Notes: generated by a model from the letters alone, not told the origin. A DNA stretch of 64,000 bases from Chiridota heheva (GCA_020152595.1 JAIGNY010000186.1:958501-1022500); one strand, 5' to 3'; counted from the first letter of the stretch, positions 1 to 12,142 are shown. Made by a program: numbers and translations.

Positions 1-739
1 AGATGAACAAGATATGCATGACTTGTCCTCTTTCATAGGAGATGAACAAGATATGCATGACTTGTCCTCTTTCATAGGAGATGAACAAGATATGCATGAC
101 TTGTCCTCTTTCATAGGAGATGAGCAAGATATGCATGACTTGTCCTCCTTTATATGAGATAGCAAGATATGCATGACTTGTCCTCCTTCATAGTAGATGA
201 ACAAGATATGCATGACTTGTCCTCTTTCATAGGAGATGAACAAGATATGCATGACTTATCCTCCTTCATAGGAGATGGACAAGATATGCATGACTTGTCC
301 TCCTTCATAGTAGATGAACAAGATATGCATGACTTGTCCTCTTTCATAGGAGATGAACAAGATATGCATGACTTGTCCTCTTTCATAGGAGATGAACAAG
401 ATATGCATGACTTGTCCTCTTTCATAGGAGATGAACAAGATATGCATGACTTGTCCTCTTTCATAGGAGATGAACAAGATATGCATGACTTGTCCTCTTT
501 CATAGGAGATGAACAAGATATGCATGACTTGTCCTCTTTCATAGGAGATAAACAAGATATGCATGACTTGTCCTCTTTCATAGGAGATGAACAAGATATG
601 CATGACTTGTCCTCTTTCATAGGAGATAAACAAGATATGCATGACTTGTCCTCTTTCATAGGAGATGAACAAGATATGCATGACTTATCCTCTTTCATAG
701 GAGATGAACAGGATATGCATGACTTGTCCTCTTTTATGG
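1..739. repeat. 39-bp minisatellite array
   Basis: About 19 head-to-tail copies of a 39-bp unit with the core ATGCATGACTTGTCCTC followed by TTTCATAGGAGATGAACAA. The array runs off the left edge of the window. Because 39 is divisible by three, long ORFs open on both strands with a 13-residue period; these are artefacts. Copies differ by only a few substitutions, so expansion or homogenisation is recent. It lies upstream of a PDE7 exon, presumably in a PDE7 intron. Confidence 0.97.
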
Positions 740-1057
740 GATTTGAATATGGATGACTATATTCTTTACCGACAACAAGTTTTTCATATTCTTACAACAT
801 ATTCCCTGACTTAATACATACTCCTTCACAGTACCATTATGTCATGCATAATTATAGGCAATGCGACACTGTGGTTGATTTCAGTATATACCGTCTAGTA
901 AAGATTATTTCTGTAATGAGACTAGAAACACTGCATACTAAATAAATATCTTGTTTTGAATTGCTAATAATTGTACTAATTACCAATTCACAGCACTGTT
1001 TAATGCTCATGTACTGTTTTGAGTGCTAATTTTTCCTGTGGTTTGCTTTTTTTGTAG

Positions 1058-1154
1058 ATTGCTCTGAAATGTGCTGATATATGTAATCCATGTAGGAAGT
1101 GGGATGTCGCCAGGAGGTGGGCAAGCTTAGTGTGCCAAGAATTCTTTAATCAAG
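1058..1154 (+). CDS. PDE7: PDE7 exon with metal-binding Asp
   Basis: Acceptor TTTTTTTGTAG at 1057 and donor AG/GTGAGA at 1155. It encodes [20 protein letters not shown] and continues to EFFNQ, the helix that carries the invariant Asp of class I phosphodiesterases. It ends in phase 1, the G being completed by the next exon. A 33-bp minisatellite begins only about 10 bases past the donor. Confidence 0.93.
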
Positions 1155-4100
1155 GTGAGATTAGGTATTCAGAGATACATTGCGATCATGTGCACAAGTA
1201 GTCAACAATACATTGCGATTATGTTTGAAGTATTCAGCAATACATTGTGATCATGTGCACAAGTATTCAGCAATACATTGCGATCATGTGCACAAGTATT
1301 CAACAATACGTTGTGATCATGTGCACAAGTATTCAGCAATACATTGCGATCATGTGCACAAGTATTCAACAAAACATAGCTTGAGAAGGGGATAATCTAA
1401 TAGATATTTTCAGTGACAAATTGCTTTTTTTTTTTGTGCAAAATTGGGTACAATTTTCCTTGAAAGAAATCAGCAAGTGGAAGAACTGAATCAATGAATC
1501 AAGTGTCATTTTGAATTACAAGTAAGGAAAGAAATATAGTTTCAAGGATGAATAGTTTTGTTAGGGAAAGTGTGGTTTACAATGGGGAAAATGTAAAAGA
1601 AATATTGAAGTGCTGATTTTTCATCTTGTGTAGGTGATCGAGAGAGGACACAGGGTAAACCTATTTCACCTTCTTGTGACAGGCACAAGACAAGTAAAGC
1701 ACGAATACAGAAAGGTATGTACATGTATATTTTTTCCGATATGTTAAGGGTATCAATTCCTGCCATATTTTTCCAAAAAAGTATTTCTTGGAAATTAAAT
1801 AACAATCTGAGAAAGAAGGTACTTGGATTATTTGAGCATATGCTTTATAGTGACAAGTGAATGAGAGGACACAACATTCTTGTATGAAAGAAGAAACAAA
1901 TGAGAAAGTATTTACTTAGACACAGGTAACCTCTCGATAATGATTGTTCCAATAAAGAATTGTCTGCAGTTAATTTATAGTAAATATATATGGTCAGCTG
2001 TATATACAGCTGGGAAACAATTGAAATAGAATGTAGAAATAGCAGATTGTTTAGCTTACAAATTTCCATTTCTATGCAAACTTCATGACTCCTTGACAAT
2101 CTCAAAATGCTCTGAGTTCATGTGAGCCAGACCAAACATGCATTTTCTGATCATCAGTAATGACATAACTGTCCAAATAAACTACTTTAGTTTCAGTTGT
2201 TTCTTGTTTCAATTGCAGGTTTCTTAACGTTTGTTGTGGACCCTCTGTTTGCCTTGTGGACAAGGTTTCTACCATCAGAACTCTCCAGACTCATGTTGGA
2301 GACGGTGAAGCTCCACAAAGCCAAATGGGAGGCCATCATCAAAAGGAGGAGGGGGAAAAGAAACAACCCAAAGAAGAGAGCGGTCAGAAGAGGCTTCAGT
2401 TCACAAAATGGAGGTCATTACCAGAGGACAGCAACGTTGCCAGTGCAAAAAGAGAAATGCTTTCAAGTTATGAATCAAGTGCAATGACAAACGAGGACTT
2501 AAATGTTTACAGGAGGAGCGTGTCACCAAATTTAAGAGTACGATCTGCTTTGTTAGTGCAGCAGAGAGTTGATGCTGGAAAGTACTCCATAGTTGTAGGT
2601 AATCATTCCCCTGGAGCAGGGATGTGCAATCAAAACAATGAAACACAATCAGAGTCGGCATTGCATACATGGGCTGCAAAGGATAGAGTACAGGCTGTTG
2701 CCTCTCCATCAAAATTACGACGGAAAGAGAAGTCAGAGCTGTATAACCATTACCCTATTTCCCCCAAATCTCAGAGAAAGGAACAATGTGTGTCGTTCAC
2801 AAACCAAACACAAAAGAAAAAACTTTCAGCTGAGAATTTCCAGTTGCGTTTACCCAGATCCCCAGTCATTCCAAGGAAGCAGGGTCCATTTGTGGACCCC
2901 TGGGAAAAGCAGTCTGATAAAAGTGAGATTTCCAGGAGAGATTTATTTGAGAATGAAAGAAACACTTCTTTAAGACACTCAGATCGCAAACCAGGACTTA
3001 ATAATAATATTGATGCTTACATTCCACACCCAGGACGGCGGTTTTATGGAGGATTAAACCAGAACATGTCCCACAGTAGTACCAGTGATCTTCACCATCA
3101 GTCAGTCTCACTATCATCTTCAACGCCTTCCCCTACCGACCCCAGTCTGGATCACTCCCCTCATTCCTCCACTCAAAGTTTACAAACGCACCAATCCCGC
3201 CATTCCAAGTCACCTGACAGGTTATCGTCAAGTATTCCACGAAGGGTAAGGCGTCCTCGGTCAGAAATTCCTTCATCTTACACTTCAGGGCATACTTTGC
3301 AAGGGTTGTCGCCAAACACGGATGATCTGCGGAAAAAAGTCCTGATGGGGTCGCCATACATTCAGAGAAGAATGGCAGAGAGGGAGTACCTGAGGGCCAA
3401 TACAAATGCTGACGGTGAGTAGCTATCAGGAGGTTAATCTATCAACGTATCTGTTTTTGTTGTGAATCATGCATGTGTGTCTAAATTCCTATTCTTCCAT
3501 ACTATTATTTTTGCATAAGTGTTCTCCAAATTGTTCACTTTTCCTTTCTATCTGTGCTACCTTTCATTTATTCTTTCTATCTGCCCTACATTCCAGTACT
3601 ACCACTGTCTATCTGCCCTATGCTCCAGTATTACTGTCGATCTATCAACCATATTGGTGTTCCTTTATTTTCTTTTTCATGTCACTTTTTCCATCTTCTT
3701 CCACCATTTTTCTCTTGTGTAGACTCCATTACACCAATAGTTAGAATAACATTAGAAAATATCATGGAACCTTTAATTTAAAGTGTTTCTTTTTTTTGTC
3801 TATATTTTAATTGACCAATATTAGTATTGAATGAGATAATAGTGAAGAAGAACATAATAGCAGTTCCAGGATTTATTTCCAACATTTTTTCTTCTGTTTT
3901 TGCAGTTGTGAGCATTTAGCTAGGTATTAATGATCATTCACCACTTCAGCTCGGGTAGTAAATACCCTCAAAATATCCTATTATTTATTTACAGGAAATG
4001 CCAGAAAGCTTAGTCTCTTTTACTTAAAATTGTTAAACATGCCAAGCCACTAGTGAGTGACCTCTTGTCTAAGTAACAATATTCTGCATGATGTGTAGAT

Positions 4101-4421
4101 GTCACACCTCAATTTAAAATTTGTGTCTATCACATCTTGGGTATTTTGTGTGATATCAACAAGTCTTGAGTGGTGAAGTAACATTGTAAAACATGCACCT
4201 TTACTTTCTACTCAGGTTCTATAGCTGGAGGACTCTCTCCTCGTTTGCCGACAAAAAGTTACCCAGAACGGTCTCCAACAAGTGAAAGAACCAGCAACCT
4301 GTATTCTGTTCCTCCAGCGCTTGGTCCTCTGCTGTATGATTTCACCTCCAATCAGATTGCATCCATTGCAAAACGCAATCGTCAGCGTGATTCGTCACTC
4401 TCCCCTCAGACGACACCATAG
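1058..4421 (+). CDS. PDE7: PDE7-type cyclic-nucleotide phosphodiesterase, 3' exons
   Basis: Joined exons 1058-1154, 1634-1714, 2219-3414 and 4216-4421, all with GT/AG borders. The first three joins read through in phase 1 and encode the C-terminal third of a class I phosphodiesterase that hydrolyses cAMP. Visible are [12 protein letters not shown], with the invariant metal-binding Asp, then IQKGF, with the invariant purine-contacting Gln, then DPLFALW and [10 protein letters not shown], the end of the catalytic domain. These match PDE7A/7B better than PDE4 or PDE8 as I recall them. Upstream exons lie outside the window. The catalytic frame continues only to a stop at 2487, while a second frame stays open to the donor at 3414 and splices in frame into the last exon, giving a Ser/Pro/Arg-rich tail of about 425 residues ending in SLSPQTTP. 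Vertebrate PDE7 tails are only some tens of residues. The switch needs a one-base correction or another explanation. Identity is secure; the tail frame is probable. Confidence 0.92.
1165..1378. repeat. 33-bp minisatellite in PDE7 intron
   Basis: About 6.5 copies of a 33-bp unit (TATTCAGCAATACATTGCGA followed by TCATGTGCACAAG), one copy being diverged and 32 bp long. It starts about 10 bases after the PDE7 splice donor at 1155. The short + strand ORF over it is an artefact of the period being a multiple of three. Confidence 0.95.
1634..1714 (+). CDS. PDE7: PDE7 exon with substrate-pocket Gln
   Basis: Acceptor TTGTGTAG at 1633 and donor AAAG/GTATGT at 1715. It is 81 bases, phase 1 to phase 1. 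It encodes [20 protein letters not shown] and ends KARIQK, equivalent to the PDE7 'ISPLCDRH...IQ' segment before the invariant Gln loop. The residue before GF is Lys here. Confidence 0.92.
2219..3414 (+). CDS. PDE7: PDE7 exon: catalytic end plus long tail
   Basis: Acceptor AATTGCAG at 2218 and donor GACG/GTGAGT at 3415. The 5' part (codons starting at 2221) encodes [18 protein letters not shown] through KAKWEAII, the last PDE helices, and then stops at 2487. The 3' part is open in the other frame (codon starts divisible by three) from before 2256 to 3414. It is rich in Ser, Pro, Arg and Gln with basophilic-kinase-like stretches such as [13 protein letters not shown], and ends [19 protein letters not shown]. 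The two frames overlap open from 2256 to 2487, so the switch point lies there, most simply near the purine run at 2343-2362. Confidence 0.85.
4216..4421 (+). CDS. PDE7: PDE7 terminal coding exon
   Basis: Acceptor TTTCTACTCAG at 4215. The exon joins the previous donor so that GAC G/GT TCT keeps the tail frame open. It encodes [20 protein letters not shown] and continues through [20 protein letters not shown] to a TAG at 4419-4421. The same Ser/Pro-rich style as the preceding exon and the clean in-frame stop are the main evidence that the long tail frame is really translated. Confidence 0.82.
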
Positions 4422-6600
4422 ATGGGTGGATTCAAGATGCGACGGGAAACCCTCATCGATGACAGTGTGACAAATAGAGCACTTTGATGTTCGGTAGTGT
4501 ATACCTACAGGATTCAGCCCATCATATGTCGCTGGTAGCAAATGGGTTTTTGACAAGGTGATCTGTCTGTATGCTGTAATGGAGTGTCAGAGCTCTCCTA
4601 AAATGTTGCAAATGCATGGAAGATATAATGTTCACCTAAAGATCTAAATTCCATTGCTATGCTCTTGATCATCAACGCAAACAGTTTATTGTTATTCTGT
4701 TTGGTTCTTCCAATTTTCTCCATATTAATTTTATTATATAAGATTATTTAATCATTGTTGAAATATGTGTTGATTTTGAAGACCTAGAATCATCATTCAG
4801 ACCTAAGTTTCTGGTGATTATTTTATTTCACTTTGTTTTAGTCATGAAGATGTGTGTAGTGTTTAACTGTTCCCACAATGGTTTGCTTTCCCACATTGAT
4901 TTAGTTATATAGCAATGCAACTTTCCGACAGTGGTTAGGTTTCTTGGTTAACATGGTGTTTGGAGCTTCAAATTGTGGTGCAACTTTCTCTTGGTTTTCC
5001 ATAAGATTGTGTTGTAGTGCTAGAGCTCTCCCTGAAGGATTCACTTCTTCATAGTTTGGGGGCTTTCCCATATACTTATAACAGTGTGGCTTTCATGAAG
5101 TGGCAGGGGCTTTTCATTGAGGGTACACCACATTTAATGCTTCAAAAACAACAAGATTTGAGTGCTCTCAAAATCTGTAACTGTAGGGGTGGGATGCTAG
5201 TAACCCCTTTTTATGTTAAAACTCACATCTCATATGAATAAGAGCTGAATGGAATTTGTGTATGCATGTTTGAAGGAATTGTTAATGAGATGGTAGTAAC
5301 AGCAACAGACAACTGTTTAAGGTATAGAAGGATTTCATCATGTGACTCCTAACTCATCTGAAAGCCATTTTGCTGGGCAAGCGTCGTTGCGTCTCTTTAC
5401 ACAGCTCAGTCACATCACACATACAACAAACATACTGCCTGTTAACCTACCTACCATTTCAGCGAATGTTATTGTTTTTGTTCGCGGCGGCGATTTTACT
5501 TCATATTTTCCTAACGTTTTATATATTCACCGGGTATACGAAGAGTAACTTTAAGTGAACACCATCTGATTGTTCATTATACGCAGACAAACCCTACATA
5601 CCTGGCATAAAGTGCTCACTGCAATTTCTATACGGAAGGTTGAAAGAAGTTTCGTCATACAGCAGAAACTCACTTCGAACGTCGATCAGAATCTTATGGA
5701 AAACATCTTTTTATTCCCCGGCACACGTCTATTAGTGCAACCTGCGGCACAGCAAAATTCTGGCATAATTATCTTAACAAAATTATCTTGTATAACAACA
5801 TGCAAGTGTTTGTAAGTCTAAATAAGTGTACAGCAGACGATCGTTCTTTCCCAACAAAATGGCTATGTAAACAAAGTCACTTGACCTCATGACGTCAGCT
5901 GAACACCCTAATATGGACAGATTAAAATTTTATATACACTAAAAAGAGCTTTAAATTAAGTCTTTGAATTACGTCAAAAGCACCCGGGTTATAGCTATTC
6001 AAAATTTTCAATAATTCTTGATGCATGCAGTTGTGATGTATGAAAGGTAGGACAGCTCAAAAACTGGTGGAGGATTGAAAAACGTTGTCAACACATGCAA
6101 ATTCAGAGGGTTTGTAATGTCAAAAAATTTCCATGAAATTTGCATAATTTATTATAATAATGCCTTACAATTAAATGCTGTACAACATTTGTAACTACTG
6201 ATTTTGCTGAATCTGTGTTTGTTGCTTCCTGTCCATAGGTCTTCTAAGTTGTGCATGCACAAATAACTGGCAAAGTGCAGTCAATTTAACAACCTAGCAA
6301 TGCGTCAGTTTTTCCAATCAAAATTCTGTAACAGTGAATTAAGGAAGAAGATACACCTGGATTTTGAAAGGTTTTTTTTTTTTTATGATTTAGTATTAAA
6401 TGATCTTTATACACACGATATTTACAAACCAGTAGTGTCAAGTTAAGTATCATTTCAAATTGTGTGTAATTAATTTATTATATAATAATATATTTGGTAT
6501 TGAATTAGTTGTGTATTTTAAATTAGAATATGTGGGCTGGATCCCATTTATTCTTTGTTTTGAATAAAGGAATGTTTAAGGTAATGGCACAAAGTTTGTG
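4422..6600 (+). other. PDE7 3' UTR and downstream flank
   Basis: No gene-like ORF follows the PDE7 stop. The first canonical AATAAA on this strand is at 6563-6568, which would give a 3' UTR of about 2.1 kb; earlier weak signals exist (ATTAAA near 5923). A dispersed repeat (5342-5890) sits inside this span. Confidence 0.5.
5342..5890 (+). repeat. dispersed repeat, copy 1
   Basis: Shares blocks in the same orientation with 40940-41390. One block contains AGCCATTTTGC followed by CAGTCACATCACAC and an ACAAAC run; the other contains TATAACAACATGCAA followed by AAAATGGxxATGTAAACAAAGT. The two copies are diverged between the blocks. Probably an old non-autonomous transposon; no coding potential is recognised. 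Confidence 0.6.
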
Positions 6601-7800
6601 TTTATTTGTACTAACTAAAGGAGACTTAGCCCCATCTTTTTGGTTTAGGATTTGAAAAACAAAAAGAATGCTTTGTAGAAACAAAACAGCATCTTTTGTT
6701 TTTGAAATTGTTGGGCAGATCTTACAAGGGAGCAGTAATTTAGACCCACATAGCCAAGGAGATCAACAGGAACAGGGGATTTCCCCATGCAAGGTAACCT
6801 TTCCTACTTATCCAGATTCCAACTGTATCATGAAATATTACCAGAATCCTCTATCCACAACCACCACCAAATCACAACTTTTGCCGCTGATTATTGTCAG
6901 GCTGCAATATCCACTCAAGATAGAACTTGATTCTCAACAGTGATCATTTTAGATGCTTCTCTATCATTTATAGAATTCAAATATTTATCAGGGTTAATGT
7001 CTCCTACACTAAACCAAATTGCTTAGAAAATTGCAATAAGACTTTACGTCTATTATGAGTGTGATTTTGTTTCTTTTGTAAAAAGTTAAATCATTTATTT
7101 CTCATTAAATTTAGGATAAAATTGAAGTAATATTTGTTTAAGAAGGACACTTGAAACATGTCCACCAGTTTTTCTCAGCCTTTTAAAAGTTGATTATAAC
7201 ATATCTAAAAACTTATTTATCGAGTTCAAACCATACTATAATAGTATTTTTGTGGATCATTGTTTAGTATTTTTGTTCTGGAAATAGTTGGAAGTAAAAA
7301 AATTCATACATATATTATCCTGTCTTCCCTAAAGCTTTTTTGGTAATGATCTTATCACCCACATATATGTGGGGATGAGATATTGTAGTCACTTTGCTGT
7401 ATAGGCAAAGAACTGCCTGTACCTCCTACACTACATGGCCACCCCCCTTGATATTAGGGTGGGACCCACCATATGATGACCTCATATTAGAGGTTAGGGG
7501 TCATAAGATTTTGGAATGGGACAAAATTTGGTGACTTTTACATCTGTCCGTGCATTTGTGTGTGTGTGTGTGTGCATGTATGCGTATGCAACAATTAATT
7601 TTGTGTTGCTTATTACTCAAACAATGTAATACACACATGAACCAAAATTGGTGGACGGGTTCCCCTGGTCCGAAACTTTTGTCTCTAACGTTTTGGGGTA
7701 CAAAGGTCACAGGTCAATTAAGACAAGTTTTGGGTGATGGCTGTATCTTTTGAAGGAATTACTTGGTATCTTTACAAATTGCATAGGTGGGTAGGATTTA
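6601..7800. other. intergenic, no gene recognised
   Basis: AT-rich spacer between the tail-to-tail PDE7 and MTFR genes. A short TG microsatellite lies at about 7556-7576. Small ORFs lack homology, splice context or consistent composition. Confidence 0.5.
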
Positions 7801-7839
7801 ACCATTAACAAAACTTTCAAAAATAATTGGAAGTCAACA

Positions 7840-8605
7840 GGTCATGGATGAAAGGTCAAATAAGTGCTTTTTATACAAAATTTTGCGAATTCTTCAACTC
7901 AAAAAGTACAAGACCTATACCAACTCGTATGTTGTACCATGACACCTTGGTACATGAATTTGTGTCCCGTATAGAGTCTGGGGTCAAAAGGTCAACAGTC
8001 ACAGAGCTATTTACCTTTTCCTCTATAGTTATGGAATGGTAAGGGTGATGTGAGCATGAATAGTGTCATACAGTAGGTTATGATAATTGTGAAAAATTTC
8101 AGAAGCTATCTCAGTGATTTGGGTCAAGGGTCAGAAGTCAAATATGTGATTTTAGGGGGTATAATTATGTACTAATTTGTACAATTTTTATACCACTTTA
8201 AATTCCAAAAGTGCAAGACGTATACCAACCCTATGTTTTAATATGATACCTTGGTACATGAATTTGTGTCCCGTAGACTGGGGTTAAAAGGTCACAAAGC
8301 TATTGACCTCTTTTCACCATTTTCCCCTGTAGTGATGGAATTGTAAGTGTGACGTGAGCATGAATGGTGTCACACAGTAGGTGTGATACATTTTAAAACA
8401 ATTTAGAACTTATTTTAAAGGTTAAGGTCAAAGGTCAGAGATCAAATATGTGATTTTGAAGGGGTAATTATGTATTAATTTGTACTATTTTGTGCCATTT
8501 TACTAAAAAAATATATGGAATATACCAACCCTATGTTGTACCATAATACCTTGGTACATGAATTTGTGTCCCTGTAGACTCTGGGGTCAAAAGGTCAAGG
8601 TCTGT
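7840..8605. repeat. about 300-bp diverged tandem repeat
   Basis: Three partial copies of a unit of about 300 bp. The anchor CCTTGGTACATGAATTTGTG recurs at 7945, 8249 and 8549 (spacings 304 and 300), followed each time by GGGTxAAAAGGTCA. One copy holds a perfect AGGTCA-A-AGGTCA direct repeat at 8425-8437. Confidence 0.85.
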
Positions 8606-8689
8606 ACTCGCATGGGCAGTACAATCCATCAACATGCCTAAAGAATTAGTCGGTTAACCATCAAACCATATGCTGAAACCCATATTCAT

Positions 8690-9665
8690 TATAAAACCCT
8701 GATTCATCCTGAAAACCTCATTTATTATGAAACCCTGATTTAATTTGAAACCATGATTAATGCTGAAACCATGATTCATGCTGAATCCATGATTCATTAT
8801 GAAACCATGATTCATGCTGAAACCCTTATTTATTATGAAACCATGATTCATGCTGAAACCATGATTTATGCTGGAACCATGATTCATGCTGAAACCATGA
8901 TTCACTATGAAACACTGATTCATGCTGAAACCATGATTTATGCTGAAACCATGATTCATGCTAAAACCATGATTCATGCTGAAACCATGATTCACTATGA
9001 AACCATGATTCATGCTGAAACTATGATTCATGCTGAAATCATGATTCATACTGAAACCATGATTCATACTGAAACCATGATTCATGCTGAAACCATGATT
9101 CATGCTGAAACCTGATTCATGCTGAAACCATGATTCATGCTGAAACCATAATTCATGCTAAAATATGATTCATGCTAAAACCATGATTCATGCTGAAACC
9201 ATGATTCATGCTGAAACCATGATTCATGCTGAAACCATGATTCATGCTGAAACCATAATTCATGCTGAAACCATGATTCATGTTGAAACCATGATTCACA
9301 CTAAAACCATGATTTATGCTGAAACTCTGATTCACTATGAAACCATGATTCATGCTGAAACTATGATTCATGATGAAACCATGATTCATGCTGAAACCCT
9401 TATTTCATTATGAAGCCTTTATTCATTATGAAATCCTGATTCGTGCTGAAATCCTGATTCACTGTGAAACCCTGATTCATTATGAAACCCTAATTCATGC
9501 TGAAACCTGATTCATGCTGAAACTCTGATTCACTGTAAAAGCCTGATTCATTATGAAACCCTAATTCATGCTGAAACCCTGCCAAATTCATTATGAAACC
9601 CTGCCTGATTCATTATGAACCCTGTCTGATTCATTATGAACCCTGTCTGATTCATTATGAACCCT
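8690..9665. repeat. 18-bp minisatellite, about 1 kb
   Basis: More than 50 copies of the 18-bp unit ATTCATGCTGAAACCATG, degenerating towards the right end, where the unit becomes GATTCATTATGAACCCTG. Both strands are open for up to 149 codons (periods NHGFSM and MIHAET), because the unit is two codon sextets without stops. No splice or promoter context; not a gene. Confidence 0.97.
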
Positions 9666-9669
9666 ATTT

Positions 9670-10930
9670 CGTGGCTCTGAAAGTAGTGGGCAATAGTAAC
9701 AGGTTGGAGAGTACTCTACGTTGTGTTAGACCTTTTCAAATCTGAATTAACAATTTCCAGAAAAATAATTTAAGAGTGTCACATGGCTGAAAGTCATGTG
9801 TCCATGATGGACCAATCATGTACTGAGGAAATCGTATCGACCAATCAAAAACTGGGTGCTTCTTGGCTGTCCGCACAATTCACTCATGGTAAGGACCAAG
9901 CATATGAAAAAGTGCTTTAAACATGCTAATCATTTGTGTTATACATGAAGGTAATACACACGTGCTTTAGTTGGGTAACAAAGGAAAAATATCCCCAGCA
10001 GTTGATTGGTTGAAGTATTTTTTCTCAGAGTGTGCTGACTGATTTGGTTAAGAGGAGGATTACTGTGCATGATGGAAACCTTCAGAAAACAATGTGTCTT
10101 CAGTTTGGCTAATACAGCAGTTGTATGTGTGGTTGCTAATCAGTGTATGGTCCTTTAAAATACGGAGTGGATGTAAGAGATTAAACCATTGTGGTACTAT
10201 TAAGTTGTTTAAAAAAAAAAAAAAACCCATTCACAGTTGTTCCATCTTTGGATTGTGTAACCATTTAGTACACAATCAAGCTTCTGTTATGATTTCATTT
10301 AATGAAACATAGCTGATGCTATTAGATATAACTGAAGATCAAAATTAATTTGATCGGCTAGACATCTCACTAGTTTCTTCGCCCCAAAAATTTAGGCCCA
10401 AAGTTTTGTGATGGAAGAGAAAATGTGAGTTACGAGTGTTTATATTTGCTTTGTAAGCACACCAATGTTTGTTTGCGTATTTGTAAACAAAGATTTGTGA
10501 AATCAAAGATGAGAATACAAGAGAGCTGAACATAGTCAAGCGCAGGAATGTGAACTTTGACCTGGGGTACACATGATTCACAAGGTCTCTTCCATTGTGT
10601 GCATTAGAATGTTATGATCAGTTATCCATAACAAGCTATAGAGGTAGTTGTTTATGTAGAGTTATTTATAAATGTATCTTCAGTATTCGCTGCAGCCCGT
10701 TTATCATGGGGCCTTATCTATTTATTGTTATAAATTACGAATGTTATTTGTTTTCACGAGTTTCCTTTTTTATATGTTGCAATGTATATGTTATTTGTAC
10801 CATATTCTCCAAGAAACATTCCAAGTCATGTTTTTTCTGGATGTAAATAAAATTTCAACCAAACAAATCTTGTGTTCCCATGTCTTGTGCATATATTTGT
10901 AGTAATGATAGAACATATGGACAGAATGTT
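9670..10930. other. intergenic, no gene recognised
   Basis: Unannotated AT-rich spacer. It has a poly-A run at about 10211-10224 and small ORFs without support on either strand. Confidence 0.5.
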
Positions 10931-10934
10931 ACCA

Positions 10935-11215
10935 ATTTGTTTGATTTGCTTCACCACTTTCTGCCGTTGGTTTTACAGAACTGTGATGTATGAACTACGA
11001 ATGGGCAGATCTGTATAAGCATCCTGTGTGAATCCTTTGTTTTCAAGATGGATGTGGCAATCTAAGCTCAAAGGCATAAATTTGTTTGATTTTTCACCAC
11101 AGAACTGATGTATGATCTACGAATGGGCAGATCTGTATAACATCCCGTGTGAATCCATTGTTTTAAGATATATGGATGTGTAAAAGCAACTTAAGCTCAA
11201 AGGCATAAATCCATC
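10935..11215. repeat. direct duplication, unit about 145 bp
   Basis: Two tandem copies, each holding CTACGAATGGGCAGATCTGT and, further on, AAGCTCAAAGGCATAAAT. The first starts near 10935 and the second near 11081. The copies differ by small indels. Confidence 0.85.
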
Positions 11216-12142
11216 AAAGAAACAAATCAATTTTGGTTAAAAATGAACCATTTACAGCATTTAAAAGATCCAGGCGTCAATATGCAAATGTGTCAATAAT
11301 CATTTTGGAAAGGAGTGCAACAATTTCTGACCAAAAGTCTTTCAGAAATTTAGAGAATTACAAACATTTTTAGCTGTTTGCCCAGTTATATATAACTCAC
11401 ACATTCTGCATATAATGAAAGAATCCTCAATCCAGGATTAGAAAAATACAAAAATCATTTATACAACTTGGCGAGGCTTAATTAAGTGTGGCGAATATAA
11501 AAACTTCAAACTTTCTTTTTTCAGCTTTGTTATAAAAAGTAGGCAGCTTTCCAAGTAGTGTATCTTACTTCCCATCAACCAACCCCCCATCCTCCCCACC
11601 AATGATTGTTTTCCTTAAATACAGGTGATAAAATCAAAACACAAAAATGCAGTAAAAAAATTAATTATTCATAAAAATTTCTTCATGTTAAAAATAAAAA
11701 TACTGTTTTCACATTTCATATAACACAACAGGTCATAGGTTGGTTTGTCCTTGTGAACCACTGTATATGACATAATAATACATATGGGGATTTTTGCTGA
11801 GAGGTTTTTCACTTCTTGGCCTATTACAGTTGAAAAACCAAAATGTAGGAGAAAGAACAAATTGCATCTTGGCATAACAATAGGCAAACCTTTCAGCAAT
11901 ATAGTTTATGGACATGGAATTTTCAGTTGATCTCAGCTAGCTTAGTCACACACTTCCATGTTAAAGACAGTTTAATGTGAACTACTTGGTAATTTTCATA
12001 AGTGTGTTTGTTGTCATCTTAATACATGCATATATGTTGTAACAGGTTTCTGATCATACACTATCTCATAGGTTTTATTTAAAAGGGAGGGTCAACCCTG
12101 AGGTTTTGTCTTTGCATTTTCCAAATATGGATTTCATCAAGT

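Noticed and set aside
1..739. CRISPR-like regular repeats
   Set aside because: Units are directly adjacent with no unique spacers and lie in animal DNA; it is a minisatellite. The same applies to the other arrays.
150..756. Overlapping 141-195-codon ORFs on both strands
   Set aside because: Generated entirely by the 39-bp minisatellite; period 13 residues, no gene context.
2340..2365. Canonical -1 ribosomal slippery heptamer to explain the PDE7 frame switch
   Set aside because: The purine run reads GGG AAA A in codon register rather than X XXY YYZ, so a sequence indel is the simpler explanation.
2401..3405. Antisense and third-frame ORFs over the PDE7 tail exon
   Set aside because: Shadows of the tail frame; no splice or homology support.
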